From Tamarix chinensis (Eukaryota; Streptophyta; Magnoliopsida; Caryophyllales; Tamaricaceae), in NCBI GenBank assembly GCA_030549775.1, contig CM060174.1, positions 41,864,586 to 41,928,585 of the forward strand: a DNA stretch of 64,000 nt, read 5' to 3'. Every line of letters starts with the position of its first letter. The first letter of the stretch is position 1. Positions 36,471 through 48,652 of the stretch are shown here, one piece after another. A program made the position numbers and the translations under genes. Under the pieces are notes generated by a model. The model worked only from the letters and a program-made list of their open reading frames with translations. It had not been told where the DNA came from and did not search any database.

Positions 36471-37240
36471 TAAGAAACAAGGTCATAAAAAGGAGATGCT
36501 AGACTTTTTTAAGAAGGTGGAGGTATACATTCCCATGATAGATGCAATATAGCAATTACCTAGGCATGAAAAGTTTTTTTAAATTTTTTTTGCACCAATA
36601 AGAAAAAAATTGAGAGATGATGAAAAGGTTAGCATGGGGAAGAATGTGTCAACGATTTAAAAAGTAAACTTCCACCTAAGTGCAAGGATGATGGTATTTT
36701 TAACATTCCTTGTAAAATTGGAAACATGAGGTATAAAATGCATGCTCAACTTAGGAGCCTCTATAAATGTCATGAATATATCCATCTTCAATGCCCTAAA
36801 TCTAGGACCCCTTAAATTGACCCATTTGTGATCTAATTAGCCGATATATCTAATATATATCCTGATAGGATGATAGAGGAATTTTTAGTTCAACCAAATG
36901 AACTTAATTTCTCTATTGATTTTTATGTTTTAAACATGCAAGATGCCAGGTTCGCTAAGCCTTCTCCTATTCCACTAAGATGAACATTTTAAAAAACCTC
37001 TGAAAATAAAATTGGTGTGCATGATGGTGTTCTTACTATGGAAATTGATGGAGGAAACAATGCATTTTAATATTGATGACCCCATGAGATACCTTACATA
37101 TTTTGAATCTATTTATATGGTGGATGTAGTTGACACTTTTTGTAAACAAGTTCTTAAATTAACAAGTGATGATCCAGTAGAAGGTGTTCTTATATATTCA
37201 ATAGAAATAGATTATTAGGAGGAGTTAGATGAACATTTTA
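36471..37240 (+). pseudogene. Athila-like protease region
   Basis: LDFFKKVEVYIPMIDAI near 36495-36550, then KKLRDDEKVSMGKN, match the segment before protease in Athila polyproteins. The protease core reads LNLGASINVMNISIFNALNL at ~36731-36790, where the family has DLGAS, so the catalytic Asp is replaced by Asn. DDPVEGVLIYSIEIDY (37170-37216) corresponds to the acidic end of this region. Confidence 0.75.
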
Positions 37241-38505
37241 AATTGAATAAGGTAACATAGGAATGCATTTATACTTTAGGCATTTATTTTATTAACATGG
37301 GGAAGTGTATCAAACTGCCTATTATTATAGGTGGGAACTCTGTCCTCTATAAAAAGCTCTAGAAGTAGAGTTGAAACCCCTACTTAGTCATCTCAAGCAA
37401 GTATTTCAAGGTGAAAATAAAACACTTCCTATCATTATTGCTATTGACCTATATCATTATAAAAGGAGATGCTTATTAAAAATATAAAAGAGTATAAAAC
37501 TACACTACATTATTGCATTATTCTCTCAATAGTGATAAGGCATATTAAGAATGGAACATCAATGGGCATGAACTCAAAGCTTTTTATGAATTATATCGAT
37601 TGGAGGATTTTGAAGTATGATCTTGTTTTAACTCTTTTGGTCCCCTCATCCTTATTCCTTATGAACACTTTTCTTTCCTTCCCCTTACTTTGTATTTGTA
37701 TGGTCCAACCATTGAGGACAATGCATATTCTGAGCATGGCAGATGCATTATCTTCATTTTGTTTATTTTTTTCAACTTTTATCATTTTATTTTCTTTTAT
37801 TTATTTTTAAGTGTATCTCACATTTCTTTTATTCTTTTTTAGTTTGCTTTACATTGTTTTTCTCTTTTTAGTGATTTTATTTTATTTTTATTTGAAAAAA
37901 GGGAAAAAAATTAAGGAATCAAAATTTTAAAAAATGATAGTTTAATAATAGACAATGAAAGAAATCTCTAATTGATACAATTCCTATGCATGAGTAGTCA
38001 GGACAACATTTTTTTTAACAACATGCTTCTAGAAAAGAGAAAAAATGTTTTTTAATGTTTGGATGCAACTCACTACCGAAGAACTTGAATATGAAATTTT
38101 GATAGTAAAAAAAATTGGCATAATAGAATAAAAAATTGGTGAGCTTTTGAGCATTAATCATAGTTGTAATTTGTATCCAGTATAATTTTCATTATTGGGG
38201 ATTTTTCTCTGATGGCTTGTGAAACTAAAACTTGTCACTGTTCTCTTCAAGGTTGCATGAAACTATTTCATAAATTTAGATGATAAAGGTATACTTCTCT
38301 TATTGTTAATTACTTAGTTAAATATCTTACCTATTACATTGTTTCCATTGCATAACCTTATTGATCTCTTAAGCCCATTTTCATTGATATTTAACCTATA
38401 TACATAGCCAATTATTCGTATTGTTTTCCCATATCATAGTCTATATCAAGTGTAGTAGATATTGGTAATAAGCTATTGAGGTGGTTAAAACTATAAGTTA
38501 GGGGG
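37241..38505 (+). pseudogene. Athila-like: pol deleted, integrase end and 3' region
   Basis: After a short RT lead-in (LSHLKQVFQGENKTLPIII near 37385-37440) the sequence passes within ~100 bases to NGHELKAFYELYRLEDFE (~37561-37614), which is the end of an integrase. RT, RNase H and the integrase core are therefore missing. The motif CATTGAGGACAATGCATATT (37711-37730) is a hallmark of the Athila 3' untranslated region. The remainder to 38505 is AT-rich and non-coding, ending with a polypurine-like AAGTTAGGGGG. Confidence 0.65.
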
Positions 38506-38576
38506 TGTTAGTGTTGTTTTGTGATTGATGAGTAATATTATTTTAGGAAAAAATGATGAGAAGTGGAAAAAAATGA

Positions 38577-38617
<41 letters not shown>

Positions 38618-39820
38618 AGTTTCTAGTATTCTAGTAGCTACTAGGTAATACAAGAGGTGATAGTTGGAAATAGAAAATTCATTAGAGAAAATGTGAAATT
38701 TGAGTATCATAATGGAATCATGAAAGTTATGTGGTTCATTAGTGATAGACATTGTACTGCAATCCTAGAATTTATCCTACCTTTAATCCTATCTCCATTA
38801 TAACCAAATAAAAGATCTCTTGATTTTTGAGTGTCTCAATTTATAAGTAGTGGCAAATAGAGAAGAGAGACAAGTATATAGGCAATCATTATCATTAATA
38901 GAATTATTTTATGTAAACACAAACCTAGGACACATGAGAGTAGAGTGTTAGCACATGCTAAAATTGAAGATCTTTTGTCCTAATTCTTCATTTTTGTTCA
39001 TGTTTGTGACTTAATAATTGGATTGAGATGATGAATTGCTTTTATGATGTATGTGACCTAAAATGAGTTTGAAAATTATTTTATGCATATCAGATTTTCA
39101 TTATTTTGAGTCCTAATGAAACGCATGCATTTGGTAGATTAATTATTAATTATGTCCTATTATATGTTGGTAGGGGAGATTTAATGTTTATTGATAATTG
39201 GGACTTCTCATACTTTTTGTGGTCATGTTGCTTGAGGGAAAGCAATAGTTCAACCATGGAGGTATTTGATATGTGTGTAAGTTTTGAATAGGTATTTGAA
39301 CATAGCATAACATTGTGTTGGTTCTGAAAGTGTTTGAAAAGTTTAGTGTAATATGGAGGTTTATTTGAGAAACACAAGGGTACTATGTTAATAAACATTT
39401 TATGTGTTTGTGAGAGAAACCTTTGATATATTTTGGGAAAAAGTAAAAAGTAAGGAAATAAATACAGGGGTCCCATGTTTACTAAACACTGACCATGTTT
39501 TTTTCTTATTTTTGAAACACATTGTTTTTTCCTATAGGATTTTTTCTTCTACAAAAGGAGATATGTTGAAACCCTAGCCATCGATAGTCATTCATCCCAA
39601 CTTCTTCTTCTCTATAGAATTGTCTATTCAAAGAGAAATGCAAATTTGTATAATTGATTGATTAATTTGTTTAATCATTTGGTAGTTACACAAGAACATG
39701 AATAAATATATCTACTTTTTTCTTAATGATTATGTTTTGTGATTGAATCCTCAATTGTGAACAATCGTGTTAATTCCAATTTTTTTTGGATCTCTCATAA
39801 TCTATGCTAATTCTGCAACA
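38506..39820 (+). mobile_element. Copia 5' LTR
   Basis: Ends TTCTGCAACA four bases before a tRNA-iMet-type primer site. Its last ~550 bases match the minus-strand fragment at 28256-28803. The start at TGTTAGTG is taken from the TG after AAGTTAGGGGG; the true start could lie slightly downstream because the second copy does not reach this far. It holds a (GA)n run. Confidence 0.65.
38580..38613. repeat. (GA)n microsatellite
   Basis: Seventeen or so GA dinucleotides within the copia LTR. The minus-strand serine/leucine frame over it is an artefact. Confidence 0.9.
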
Positions 39821-39823
39821 ATT

Positions 39824-39836
39824 TGGTATAAAAGTT
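39824..39836 (+). promoter_or_regulatory. Primer-binding site (tRNA-iMet type, decayed)
   Basis: TGGTATAAAAGTT compared with the copia standard TGGTATCAGAGC. The first six bases are exact and the rest is mutated. Confidence 0.75.
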
Positions 39837-39861
39837 ACATTATTGTAGAGATCTAGTTATT

Positions 39862-41620
39862 ATGATGGGTACAAGATTCAATAATGAGAAGTTTAATCGA
39901 TTCATCAATTCAAATTATAGAAATTGAAGATATGGGTGAATATAATTTAGAATGGATAGGAAAAAGCTTTATCCAGTCATTTGAAGAAGCCAGAATCGAT
40001 GATGGACGAGAGATTTAAAGAATTAGATCTAAAGGCCCTCTCTAATGTGTGTGGGAGGGTGTAATTCACAATTATGTGGGATTAATGCTTGAATTGGGTA
40101 TATATATTAGCCTAAAGGCTCATTGATAATGAATTAGGGAATTAAATATTTGAATGTGAGGGAATAAGGATGGGGATAGTTTAAATAGGGTAGAGGAATG
40201 ATGATGATGATTCGGTGATGGTGATGGTTCGAATGTTGTTTACTATTTGGCATATGCATTTGATAATGATATGATGCTAAAGTTAAGCTTCAAAGGTTAG
40301 GGTTTATATGAAGGTTAGAGTCATGGTTTAGGGTTAGGGTTAGGGTTTGGTTTGAAAAGAATGAGTAAGGTTGCATTTGGTTGGTTTGGAAGGGTTAGAA
40401 TTTCTAATAGAGGGTTTAGGGCTTCAATTTTGTATACCATTTCAAATTTAAAAAGAATTTTGATGGTAATTATGGTAGGAAAATATATATTAAGAATTTT
40501 AGAAAATATATGGATTAATCTCTAATTCATACAGACTAGGAGATTCAAACTTTCAAGCTAAACCATTCACATAGATTCGATTTGCTTGAGTTTTAACTCA
40601 CATAGAATTCACTTGTATTCAACTTCAATGTTGATCTCCAACTTCAATTCGATTGTTAATATTCATGTTTGATATTCATAGTAGCTTTTAACTTGTCTAC
40701 TACTAGCTAAAATCATAATTCAAAAGATTCCAAGCTAAAAGATATTATGTTACCTTTATGCTAACTTTATGCTTTTCCTATTATCCAATCCTAATAATTA
40801 ATTAATTAATTATCTAATATTAATATTAATGCTTGACCAAGGTACCAATACACTCCCCATGCACGTGGCCATCATTTGCATGCATGTCATGCACACACAC
40901 GTAGACATTAGTTGCTTGTTTAGTACATTTATAGCAACATAACCATCTGTTACTCTTCAAATTTGTGGGAGACACTTTCCAAATAAAGAATAATTGGTTC
41001 CATAATTATGAAAGCTAATTATTGAGTTTTTACTCATGCATCACTCTCTACTATACAATTGTGTGTTTGTCGAAAGAGGTATTGCGAGAAGTGGAAAAGA
41101 ATCGACAGTGGTTGCCTTGTGGTTGAGGCTTGAGTCATTATATATGACAAAATTAGTAGCAAATTAGATACTATTAAAGAGTTAGCTTCATAACCTAAAA
41201 TTGGGTGTGGGGAAATATTTAAAAAGTCACTTAGATGAATTTCACTCTATAGCTATGGATTTGCTTAACATATATGTTAAATTAGATCATGATGATTTGG
41301 CTATTATGTTGTTATGTTCTTTGCATGCAAGTTTTAAGATTTTTGTGAAATTGTTTTATATGGGATGAAAAAATAAGTCCTTGAGGATGAGAAATCTACC
41401 CTGCTACAATGGGAGTTGATTGATATTCAGTTGACTGGCAACGATACTTCCTAATAGTGAGGGATTAGTATCTAGAGGATGATATAAGAGTTAGGGTTTG
41501 GTGACCGTAAGAAGCTTAGATATAAGTTGAAGAGTTGGTAGAAGAATATGAAATACTATAGGTGTCACAAAAAGGGACATGTTAGGAAGTTTTCTCCTAA
41601 GAGGAAGCCCATTGCTATAT
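39862..41620 (+). pseudogene. Copia gag, split by a ~1-kb insert
   Basis: The N-terminal part (MMGTRFNNEKFNRF at 39862, and KELDLKALSNV ending ~40049) and the part from 41058 (CLSKEVLREVEK, then ALWLRLESLYMTK near 41113-41152, SHLDEFHSIAMDLLNIYVKL and ILLCSLHASF-like) join into a typical plant copia gag. The zinc knuckle at 41548-41590 reads YYRCHKKGHVRKFSP; the first and last Cys of CX2CX4HX4C are replaced, so it could not bind zinc. Confidence 0.8.
40050..41057. mobile_element. ~1-kb insert in copia gag (possible solo LTR)
   Basis: Starts TGTGGGAGGGTGTAATTCAC and ends CTCTCTACTATACA, with near-matching flanks AATGTG and ATTGTG. TG..CA ends and the single-block insertion suggest a solo copia LTR, but no second copy is available in the window to test this. 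It contains GGGTTAGGGTTAGGG (40331-40345) and an ATTAATTAATTA run (40796-40812). Confidence 0.45.
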
Positions 41621-42694
41621 CTTGTGAGTCATCTAATTCAAAGGATAATGTTGCAGTTTCCCATGGTGATAGTGAGATGTATTGTCAGCCATTAATAGTT
41701 AGAACAAGATCAGTGATAGATGAATCATGGATTTTTGGTGCTCTTACCATATATGTCTCAATCAGAGTTGGTTTTAGATGTTCAAGGTGGATCAAGGTGG
41801 AGTTATCTTGAAGGGCAATGATAATGCTTGTAAAGTTGCTGGGACTAGGATGGTGAAGGTGAGAATGCATGACTGTGTGGTCAAGACACTATTTAATGTA
41901 AGCCATATCCTAGAGATGACTAAGAACCTCATCTCTTTGAGTTCCTTGCATTGTAATGGGTACTGGTGTGTTATTGAGGATGGTACCCTAAGAGTTAATA
42001 AAGGGGCTCTTGTGGGTCGACACATTGTATGAGTTAGTGGGTTCCACTGTTAGGGGGATAGTTGTTGTGACATCGTTGAGGTTGTCAGACTTAGATGTTA
42101 TGAGACTTTGGAGACTGCAACACATGAGTGTCAAGGGTCTGACTGAGCTCGGGCTACTAGGTGGACAGAGTACAAATACTATAATATTCTATGAGCACTA
42201 TGTGTTTTGTAAATAAAAAAGGGTTAGCTTTTCAATAGCTAAGAAGAGTATGAGGGGGCCTCTTGTGTATGTTCATTCAAATTTAGGGGGATAGGAGAGA
42301 GTGGCTTCCAAAGGTAGTTCACTATACTTGATCAGATTTATTGATGACTTATCTAAAAAAGTAGGGGTTTGTTTCTTAAAGCGTAATAATGATGTTATTA
42401 TATTTTCAAATATTAGAAGAACTTGATAAAGAAGTAGACAGGGAAATAGGTAAAGTATCTTATAATAGATAATGGTCTTGGTTTGTTGAGTAGAGTTTCA
42501 CATATTTCTGCAATAACTATAGGATACGAAGACACAACACCAATGTTAGAAGACCATTTTAGAATGGGTTTGATGAGCTGATGACCATAATCTTATTTTA
42601 GAAAGCTCATTGTATGTTATCACAGGGAGGGCTAGATAGAGAGTTTTGGGCTGAGGTGGTTCATATGGCAACATATCTAATTAATCGGTTACCA
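41621..42694 (+). pseudogene. Copia protease and integrase N-part (decayed)
   Basis: The protease region has ESWIFGALTIYVSI where the family has WILDSGCSFHM (catalytic Asp lost), then FKVDQGGVILKGNDNACKV and MVKVRMHDCVVKTLFNVSHI, ISLSSLHCNGY and LRVNKGALV (41778-42020). The integrase zinc region reads LWRLQHMSVKGLTELGLLGG (42100-42160). FIDDLSKKVGVCFLKR (42341-42385) marks the core, followed by AEVVHMATYLINRLP (42652-42694), where a CACTA element interrupts it. Motif order (protease, then integrase before RT) is diagnostic of Ty1/copia. Confidence 0.85.
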
Positions 42695-42709
42695 AACTAC
42701 AAGAAAAGC

Positions 42710-43390
42710 TAACTTTGGCTATAGAATATTTCGTTGCCAAATATATCTTTGCCAATGATCATATATTTTTAGCAATGACAAAGTGGCGTTGCGTATGATA
42801 GTGTAACTAAAGATTTTTACAACAACTTTTTGCTGCTGCCAAAAATAAATAATTTGACAACGATAACCTTGTGGCTAAAAATAGTTTTGTTGTTATAAAT
42901 TATTAGCATAGATAATGGAGCATAATTATATTTTGCAATTTTTCCGAATAAAAGATAGTTATTTGCAATTATATTGTTGTTGTCAATAATATTCTATATT
43001 TTACAACGGTTTGTTTGTTGCTAATAATGTACAATATAATTTGCAACAACTTTCCTGCGGCCAAAAATAGTATATATTTTGCAACGAATTTTTTATTACC
43101 AATAATGTACAGTAATTTTTGCAACAACTTTCCTATTGCAAATAATATTGTACATTTTGCAACGATGCTTTTGTTGTTAATAATATACAATGTATTTTGC
43201 AACAACTTTCCCATGGCCAAAAATACTCTTTTTTTACAATGATTTTTTTGTTGCCAATAATGTACAATAATTTTACAAAAAAATTGCTATTACCAATAAT
43301 TAGCTATATTTTGTAACGAATTTTTTCTTGCCAATGAAATATTTATTGCTAATGCTACTTTTGGCAGCAATTTATTTGCTTCCAAAAAAT
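42710..43390. repeat. CACTA left subterminal repeats
   Basis: Alternating short motifs TTTGCAACGA, TTTGCAACAACTTTCC and TTGTTGCCAATAATGTACA recur about every 45-60 bases. These are the expected transposase-binding arrays of CACTA ends. The frames at 42969-43242 are repeat translations. Confidence 0.75.
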
Positions 43391-44630
43391 TCATGTAATA
43401 CTTTTTGATAAATTATCTCTTAATAACCTGTCACATTCATGATACCTTATTGAAACACTTATCTATACATATATTAATCAAATACAAATATCAATAGTAA
43501 ATTAATTTGATTATCAATATAAAATGCATAATTCATCAATTATATAATTGTCCAATACACTTGTCCAAAAGAGAAACTATTGTTCAAACCTATGTGATTT
43601 CGAGATATCACCATCCTTACAAGTGTTCTTGGAAAAACACTCTTATCATGTGCATTTGTTCAAAAAGACATCCAAAAATACTTCTAAAACCAAGAACATG
43701 ATTTTCTTATAAATATATCAACTAATAACAAAAGTATGTATCCACAAATAAATAAATATTCATCATCAACGCCACAATGGAAATAATCATCATCATCATC
43801 AAGTGTATTCCTAGACCGGAATAAATAACAAAATTAGTACATGTGTCGTACATACATATGTATGTATCTATTTATGTATGTATGTGTGTGTATATGTATG
43901 TGTATGTGTATGTGTATGTGTATGTATGTATTTATGTATGTACGTATGTATGGAAAATATAAGTTTCATTAGCATGTCATGTTTACTTTTGTACAAAATG
44001 AAACTAATTAATAGAAAATTTTTCATATGGACATCTAACCACCTACAAGTTCCAAATCAACCCTCTAGTGTCCTAATGAAATACAGATCATGACATCAAC
44101 GAATTGTGGTACTTTATAGCACATGCTATCTTATGCATGCATCTGGAGCTTTTTTTTATGCAAAAGTGTGCCCATAAATAATTTAATTCTAGAACTACCA
44201 GACCCATAAACTTCTCCTACTAATCATTCCAAGCATCATTCCTTCAAAATTTTCCTATAATAGTTCTAGGCCTGTAAATATTTTAGATTCAAAGGGAAAA
44301 GAGAGATTATGGCAGAATTAAAAAATTCAAGGATTGAACAATTTTATATGACCACATAGTCATCTAACAAACATAAAAAATTATTGAATACAAATAATCA
44401 AGTTTTTCCATTTTTGTTCATTTTACCAAGGTACAATATTTTCATCCATTCTTAAGTGACAATGAAATCCTTATGAATTTCTCTTTATCATATGAGTTTC
44501 GTCAAACTCTTCATCATTTGAAATATTTGATCCTATATAAGACTTAACAATACTATATAAGGCAAAGTAGCTTATATCATAGAATAAATACAAATTTAGG
44601 TTAGTATAGAAATTAGAATTTACCTCATTA
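43391..44630. other. CACTA 3' non-coding region
   Basis: AT-rich sequence between the subterminal repeats and the PTTA-like gene. It includes a TATG/TG microsatellite (about 43843-43953). No coding frame supported. Confidence 0.4.
43843..43953. repeat. (TATG)n/(TG)n microsatellite
   Basis: Tetranucleotide GTAT and dinucleotide GT repeats in the CACTA 3' flank. The Val/Cys-rich frame starting at 43878 is not coding. Confidence 0.85.
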
Positions 44631-44639
44631 TATTGGTAG

Positions 44640-45039
44640 CCATTATTTGACTCATTTTTAGCATTCTCTTCTAAAAAACAGCCATAGATTGATCTTGTTT
44701 CTCTTTATGCTCGTCTATTTGACTTTGTAGACTAGATATTTTTCATTGTTCTTCATTTATCTTACTTTGTTGCTGTATGAGTTTTTTGCTGTTGTTCTTA
44801 TTGAATTCTTGATCTGATATAGCCATTATACCCACTACCTTTCCCTCATGTGTATCCAGAATTTGGGCCCAAAATATAAAGTAACATCTCTTTCTATGTT
44901 TAAAGGGATCCTTCTTTTATCTTTATCTTGCACAAGTTGGTGGAGGTCTTCCTGTAATACAAATCACAACATTTTACATATTTATAGATTCCAAGTTATT
45001 ATAATCAATTCTTTGTATGAACTAACATATTCAACAACA
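44640..45039 (-). pseudogene. CACTA PTTA-like gene, C-terminal part
   Basis: The minus-strand frame shows EDLHQLVQDKDKRRIPLN near 44905-44955, then a Gln/Lys-rich stretch (NNSKKLIQQQSKINEEQ, 44740-44800) followed by SLQSQIDEHKEKQDQSM. This resembles the coiled-coil C-terminus of PTTA/Transposase_24-type proteins. The upstream part lies beyond the inserted LTR, at 49740-50770. Confidence 0.55.
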
Positions 45040-45447
45040 TCTTTTGAAATGCCCCGAAAATTTCTAATTTTATAAACTAAATTTAAAGGATATTTATTAT
45101 AAAAATTAGTTAAATAAATTATTTTTAAATTGAATTAATTAGGGCAAATCAAGAAGAAATTTATAAGTATTTTTATTAGAAAAGAATTTGGGTATTTTAG
45201 CTAATTAAGCATTTTATTTTGAAAATTTATTAAATAAATTATTTTATTTAAAATAATAAGGAGAAAATAGTTTAAAATTAATATTAATTTTACAAATAAT
45301 TTAATTAGAGAAAATTAGAATGTTTTGCTAATTAAAATGGAAATTATGGAAAATCTTTTAAAAGTCCTAATTTAGCCTAAAAAGGGATTTAAATAATATT
45401 TTATTTAAATATTATTATTATTAAATATCTCAAATATTCTAATTAAT

Positions 45448-46380
45448 TTAATTAAGCCAACCCACTATTTTTATTTTTCCCTTTTTCCTTTTTCCTTTTC
45501 TTTTTCTTTTTCTTCTTCTTTTCTTTTTCTTTTCCTTCTTCTCCCCGAACTGGGCCAGCCCGGCGGCCCAGTTCCCTTCCTTTCTTCCTTCGGCCCAGCC
45601 CGTGCCTTGCGTCCTCCTTCCGCCGTCCCTCGCAGCACCGCGTTTTAATCTCTCGCCTTCCCCAAACGTGTCGTCCCATTTAATGACACCCTCCCTCGCG
45701 TCGACCGGCCCGGTCTGCCCCTTTTTCTTTCTTTTCTTTCCTCGCGAACCGCCCGGCCCAGCCCTTTCTTCTTCTTCCTCCTTCGCGCCTGCCAGCCTTC
45801 CCCGACGTCGCACCTGCAACGTTGCCGCCGCCGTCCAGCCGAGATTTCCGGCGCCGATCCCGCTCATTTGATTGGAATTTTCATTCCTTCCTCTTCCCAT
45901 TTGTTTCGGAAACCGTTTGACCCGACCAAATCTCCCTCTTCTCGCGCCATCCTCTCTCTCTCTCTCCTGCGCACACCCATGGCCGTTTTGACTCCTACCG
46001 GCCGACCTCGCCACCGTTGACCCTAACCCTACCTGCCTCACCACGTAGCCGACCCAAAGAACCCCACCCTATCTTATTTTCCCTATAAATACCCTCACAA
46101 TCTACCCTGTTTCGAGTTTGGATTTCCTAACCCAAAAATCCTTCCTTGTCGCCGCCACTTCTTTAGACGCCTCATCCTCCGTCTACGGCCAACTTCGCCG
46201 CCCGTTTTGGCCACTCGTGTCATCCTTACACCTCCCTCTAGCTAACCAAATCTACCTCACCCTTCGATTCTTCCTGCACAAGCCGCCCCAGCTGTGCGAA
46301 GTTCCCTTCCCGATCAACCCTGTTTTCTGCCCCGCCACCCTTCGCGCCGCCCTTAGCCACCTCCTCCGCCACTTCTAACA
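45448..46380. other. Pyrimidine/GC-rich block of LTR
   Basis: A CT-rich tract (45470-45540) is followed by ~800 bases far richer in GC and CpG than the rest of the window, resembling a promoter-type island. Long open frames exist on both strands (minus 45448-46044, 198 codons; plus 46118-46378), but their Arg/Lys/Gly- or Pro-rich content follows base composition. Equivalent shorter blocks occur at 2576-2760, 12370-12600 and 14090-14345. I do not call a protein. Confidence 0.5.
46083..46091 (+). promoter_or_regulatory. TATA-box-like site in LTR
   Basis: CTATAAATA lies at the downstream side of the GC-rich block, a plausible position for an LTR promoter. A second TATAAATA occurs at 46429-46436. 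No start site can be assigned by eye. Confidence 0.35.
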
Positions 46381-47689
46381 CCTATTAAACCAACTATTAA
46401 CTCCTACTAATTATCCTCTACAGCCCCATATAAATATTTTAATTTTCTTCCTCTCCATCACCCATTTTCCTAATTTTTGGCCCCCTTAGACCCATTTTCC
46501 GGCCACCTCCGGGAACCACCGCCGGTTCCACCTACATCCTCCAACTCAAGGTGATGCCATAGACATTTTAAGTACTTAGTTTCGAATTATTTATAATTAT
46601 TCTAATTTTAGCCAAAATTTTAGTATTAATTCAACTTTAATTATTATTATTAGTAATATTGACTTTATTCTAATTTCTAAATTTTGGTTACAGGTCTGGG
46701 AGTATTATTGAGTAAGATACAATAATTATCTCGACCTTTACCTATTTGCTTAGATTTTTACATAATTGATGTTATTATTAATAATATTTATAATAATAAT
46801 ATTATTAGTATAATTACTTGGTTGATACTTTGATTATTACTGGAAGAACAGAGGCCTTAAATTTTAATTATGCCTCGTATTTATAAAATTTATTAATATT
46901 ATTAACATTTTTCAACATTATTTTGATTATATTACCATTATTACCTTTATTAAAATATAATATAAGTATATATATACATTATTAATTTTATTGTCACAAT
47001 TCTGAATAATATTATTTTTATCATTGTGGGAAGGTTAGAAATCCAACTTTTAATTTTAAAAATTTTGATATCATTAATATCTAATATTCTATTTATAAAA
47101 AGTATCATTAATATTATTGTACTTTATTTATATTAATAATTATTTTTATTACTATTATTCTTATTATTGTTATTATTATCATCATCATAGTTATGTTATT
47201 ATTAAATCTATTTTGGGAGAAGGGTAGAAACCCTTAGTTTATCACCTTTTCAAAAGAAAATAAGTGAATTAATTATATTAGTTCCTATAGTTAATTATTG
47301 AATAGTAAAATGTCATCCTAAAACCAAACCTCGAAATAAGTTAGAATTATATAAGAGAGTATAATTCTAGTATGCTTTGATATAATAGGAACCCAATCAA
47401 ATCCCTAAGGAGGCGTAGGAGCGTGCTCCAAGACCGGTGACGTTTTAGGTAAGGAGTGCTAAGGCATTTTATGTGCTTATGTGTATTATGTGTTTCGCAT
47501 GTGATGTTTATTATAATTAAATATTTTATATGTGGTATGACTTGGAGTTGAAGTATGTTGTGCATGGTATGTGTATTAATTATGTATAATGATATGTGTT
47601 GTGTATGTGAGGAATTCGATGTGGTTTGTGTGAGAGGAAGGATGAAAAAGGAGGATGGGGAAAGAATTTGATTAAGGGAAGTGAGCTAA

Positions 47690-48280
47690 CCTAATTTTAT
47701 GGTTTTATAAGGAATAATCTAATGTATGATTTTATGTGTGGAAGAATATAATTCATGGTTTTATGCGGAGAATATAATATATGGTTTTATTTGGGAGAAT
47801 GTAATTTATGATGTTATATGGGAGAATTGAATTTATGGTTTGTTTGGGATAATCTAATTTATGATGTTATTTGGGAGAATGTAATTTATGATATTATATG
47901 GGAGAATCTAATTTATGATTTGATTGGGAGAATCTAATTTACGATTTGTTGGGGGAATCCAATTTATGGTTATGCTTGGGAGATTCTAATTTATGACTTT
48001 ATGTGGAAGAATCTAACTTATGGTCTTGTATGGGAGAATCTAATTTATGGTTATGAAAGGGGAGAATCTAATCAATTGTATTATGAGGACAAATCTTTGG
48101 GTTTTATATGATACGAATGTAAGGTTGGTATGGATGAATCTTTATGGTTTGAATTTATGGTTTGGCATGGAAGAATCTTTATGGTTTGAATTTAGGGTTG
48201 GTATGGACAAATCTTTGGGTCTTATATGGTTTGAATTTAGGGTTTTACGTGGAATTTTAGGGTTTGCATGAAAACGATTC
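47690..48280. repeat. GGGAGAATCTAATTTATGG tandem tract
   Basis: About 20 imperfect units of ~22-26 bases ('gggagaatctaatttatggtt'), ending in a diverged 'atggacaaatctttgg' form. Specific to this LTR copy; no similar unit was seen in the other copies. Confidence 0.85.
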
Positions 48281-48652
48281 AAAGGTTTGCATGGGGAGAT
48301 TAATGTCTGCATGGGTATTAAATTTACGTATGGAAAGTTAATTTGGGATGTAAGGAATGTAATGTAAGTGTTGTTTGGGTGTTTGAGCACTTGGGATGAA
48401 AGATAGTACGTGGGGCAAATTAAGGGTATGGAGGAGACTGAATTATGGTTTGTTGTGGTTAATTGAGGTATATGGTGGCTGATTAGGGTTTTTGGTGTTA
48501 TCATGTGTATGTGGTGATAAAGTGTAATTATGATGGTGGAATTTTATGATTTGTTATGTGTGATGATTTATGCATGTCTAGGGTGAAAGCCTTTAAATAA
48601 GATACTTAAAACATTAATTATCTTAAAGAGGAAGATCGTTGAGACGGGACCA

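Noticed and set aside
40326..40345. TTAGGG-like repeats suggesting interstitial telomere sequence
   Set aside because: Only three hexamers within a GGGTT-rich stretch; plant telomeres are TTTAGGG arrays and there is no sustained array.
45448..46044. 198-codon minus-strand open frame, the longest in the window
   Set aside because: Arg/Lys/Gly/Glu-rich content follows the pyrimidine/GC-rich LTR block. Overlapping frames on both strands are also open, and equivalent blocks in sister LTRs are not preserved in frame.
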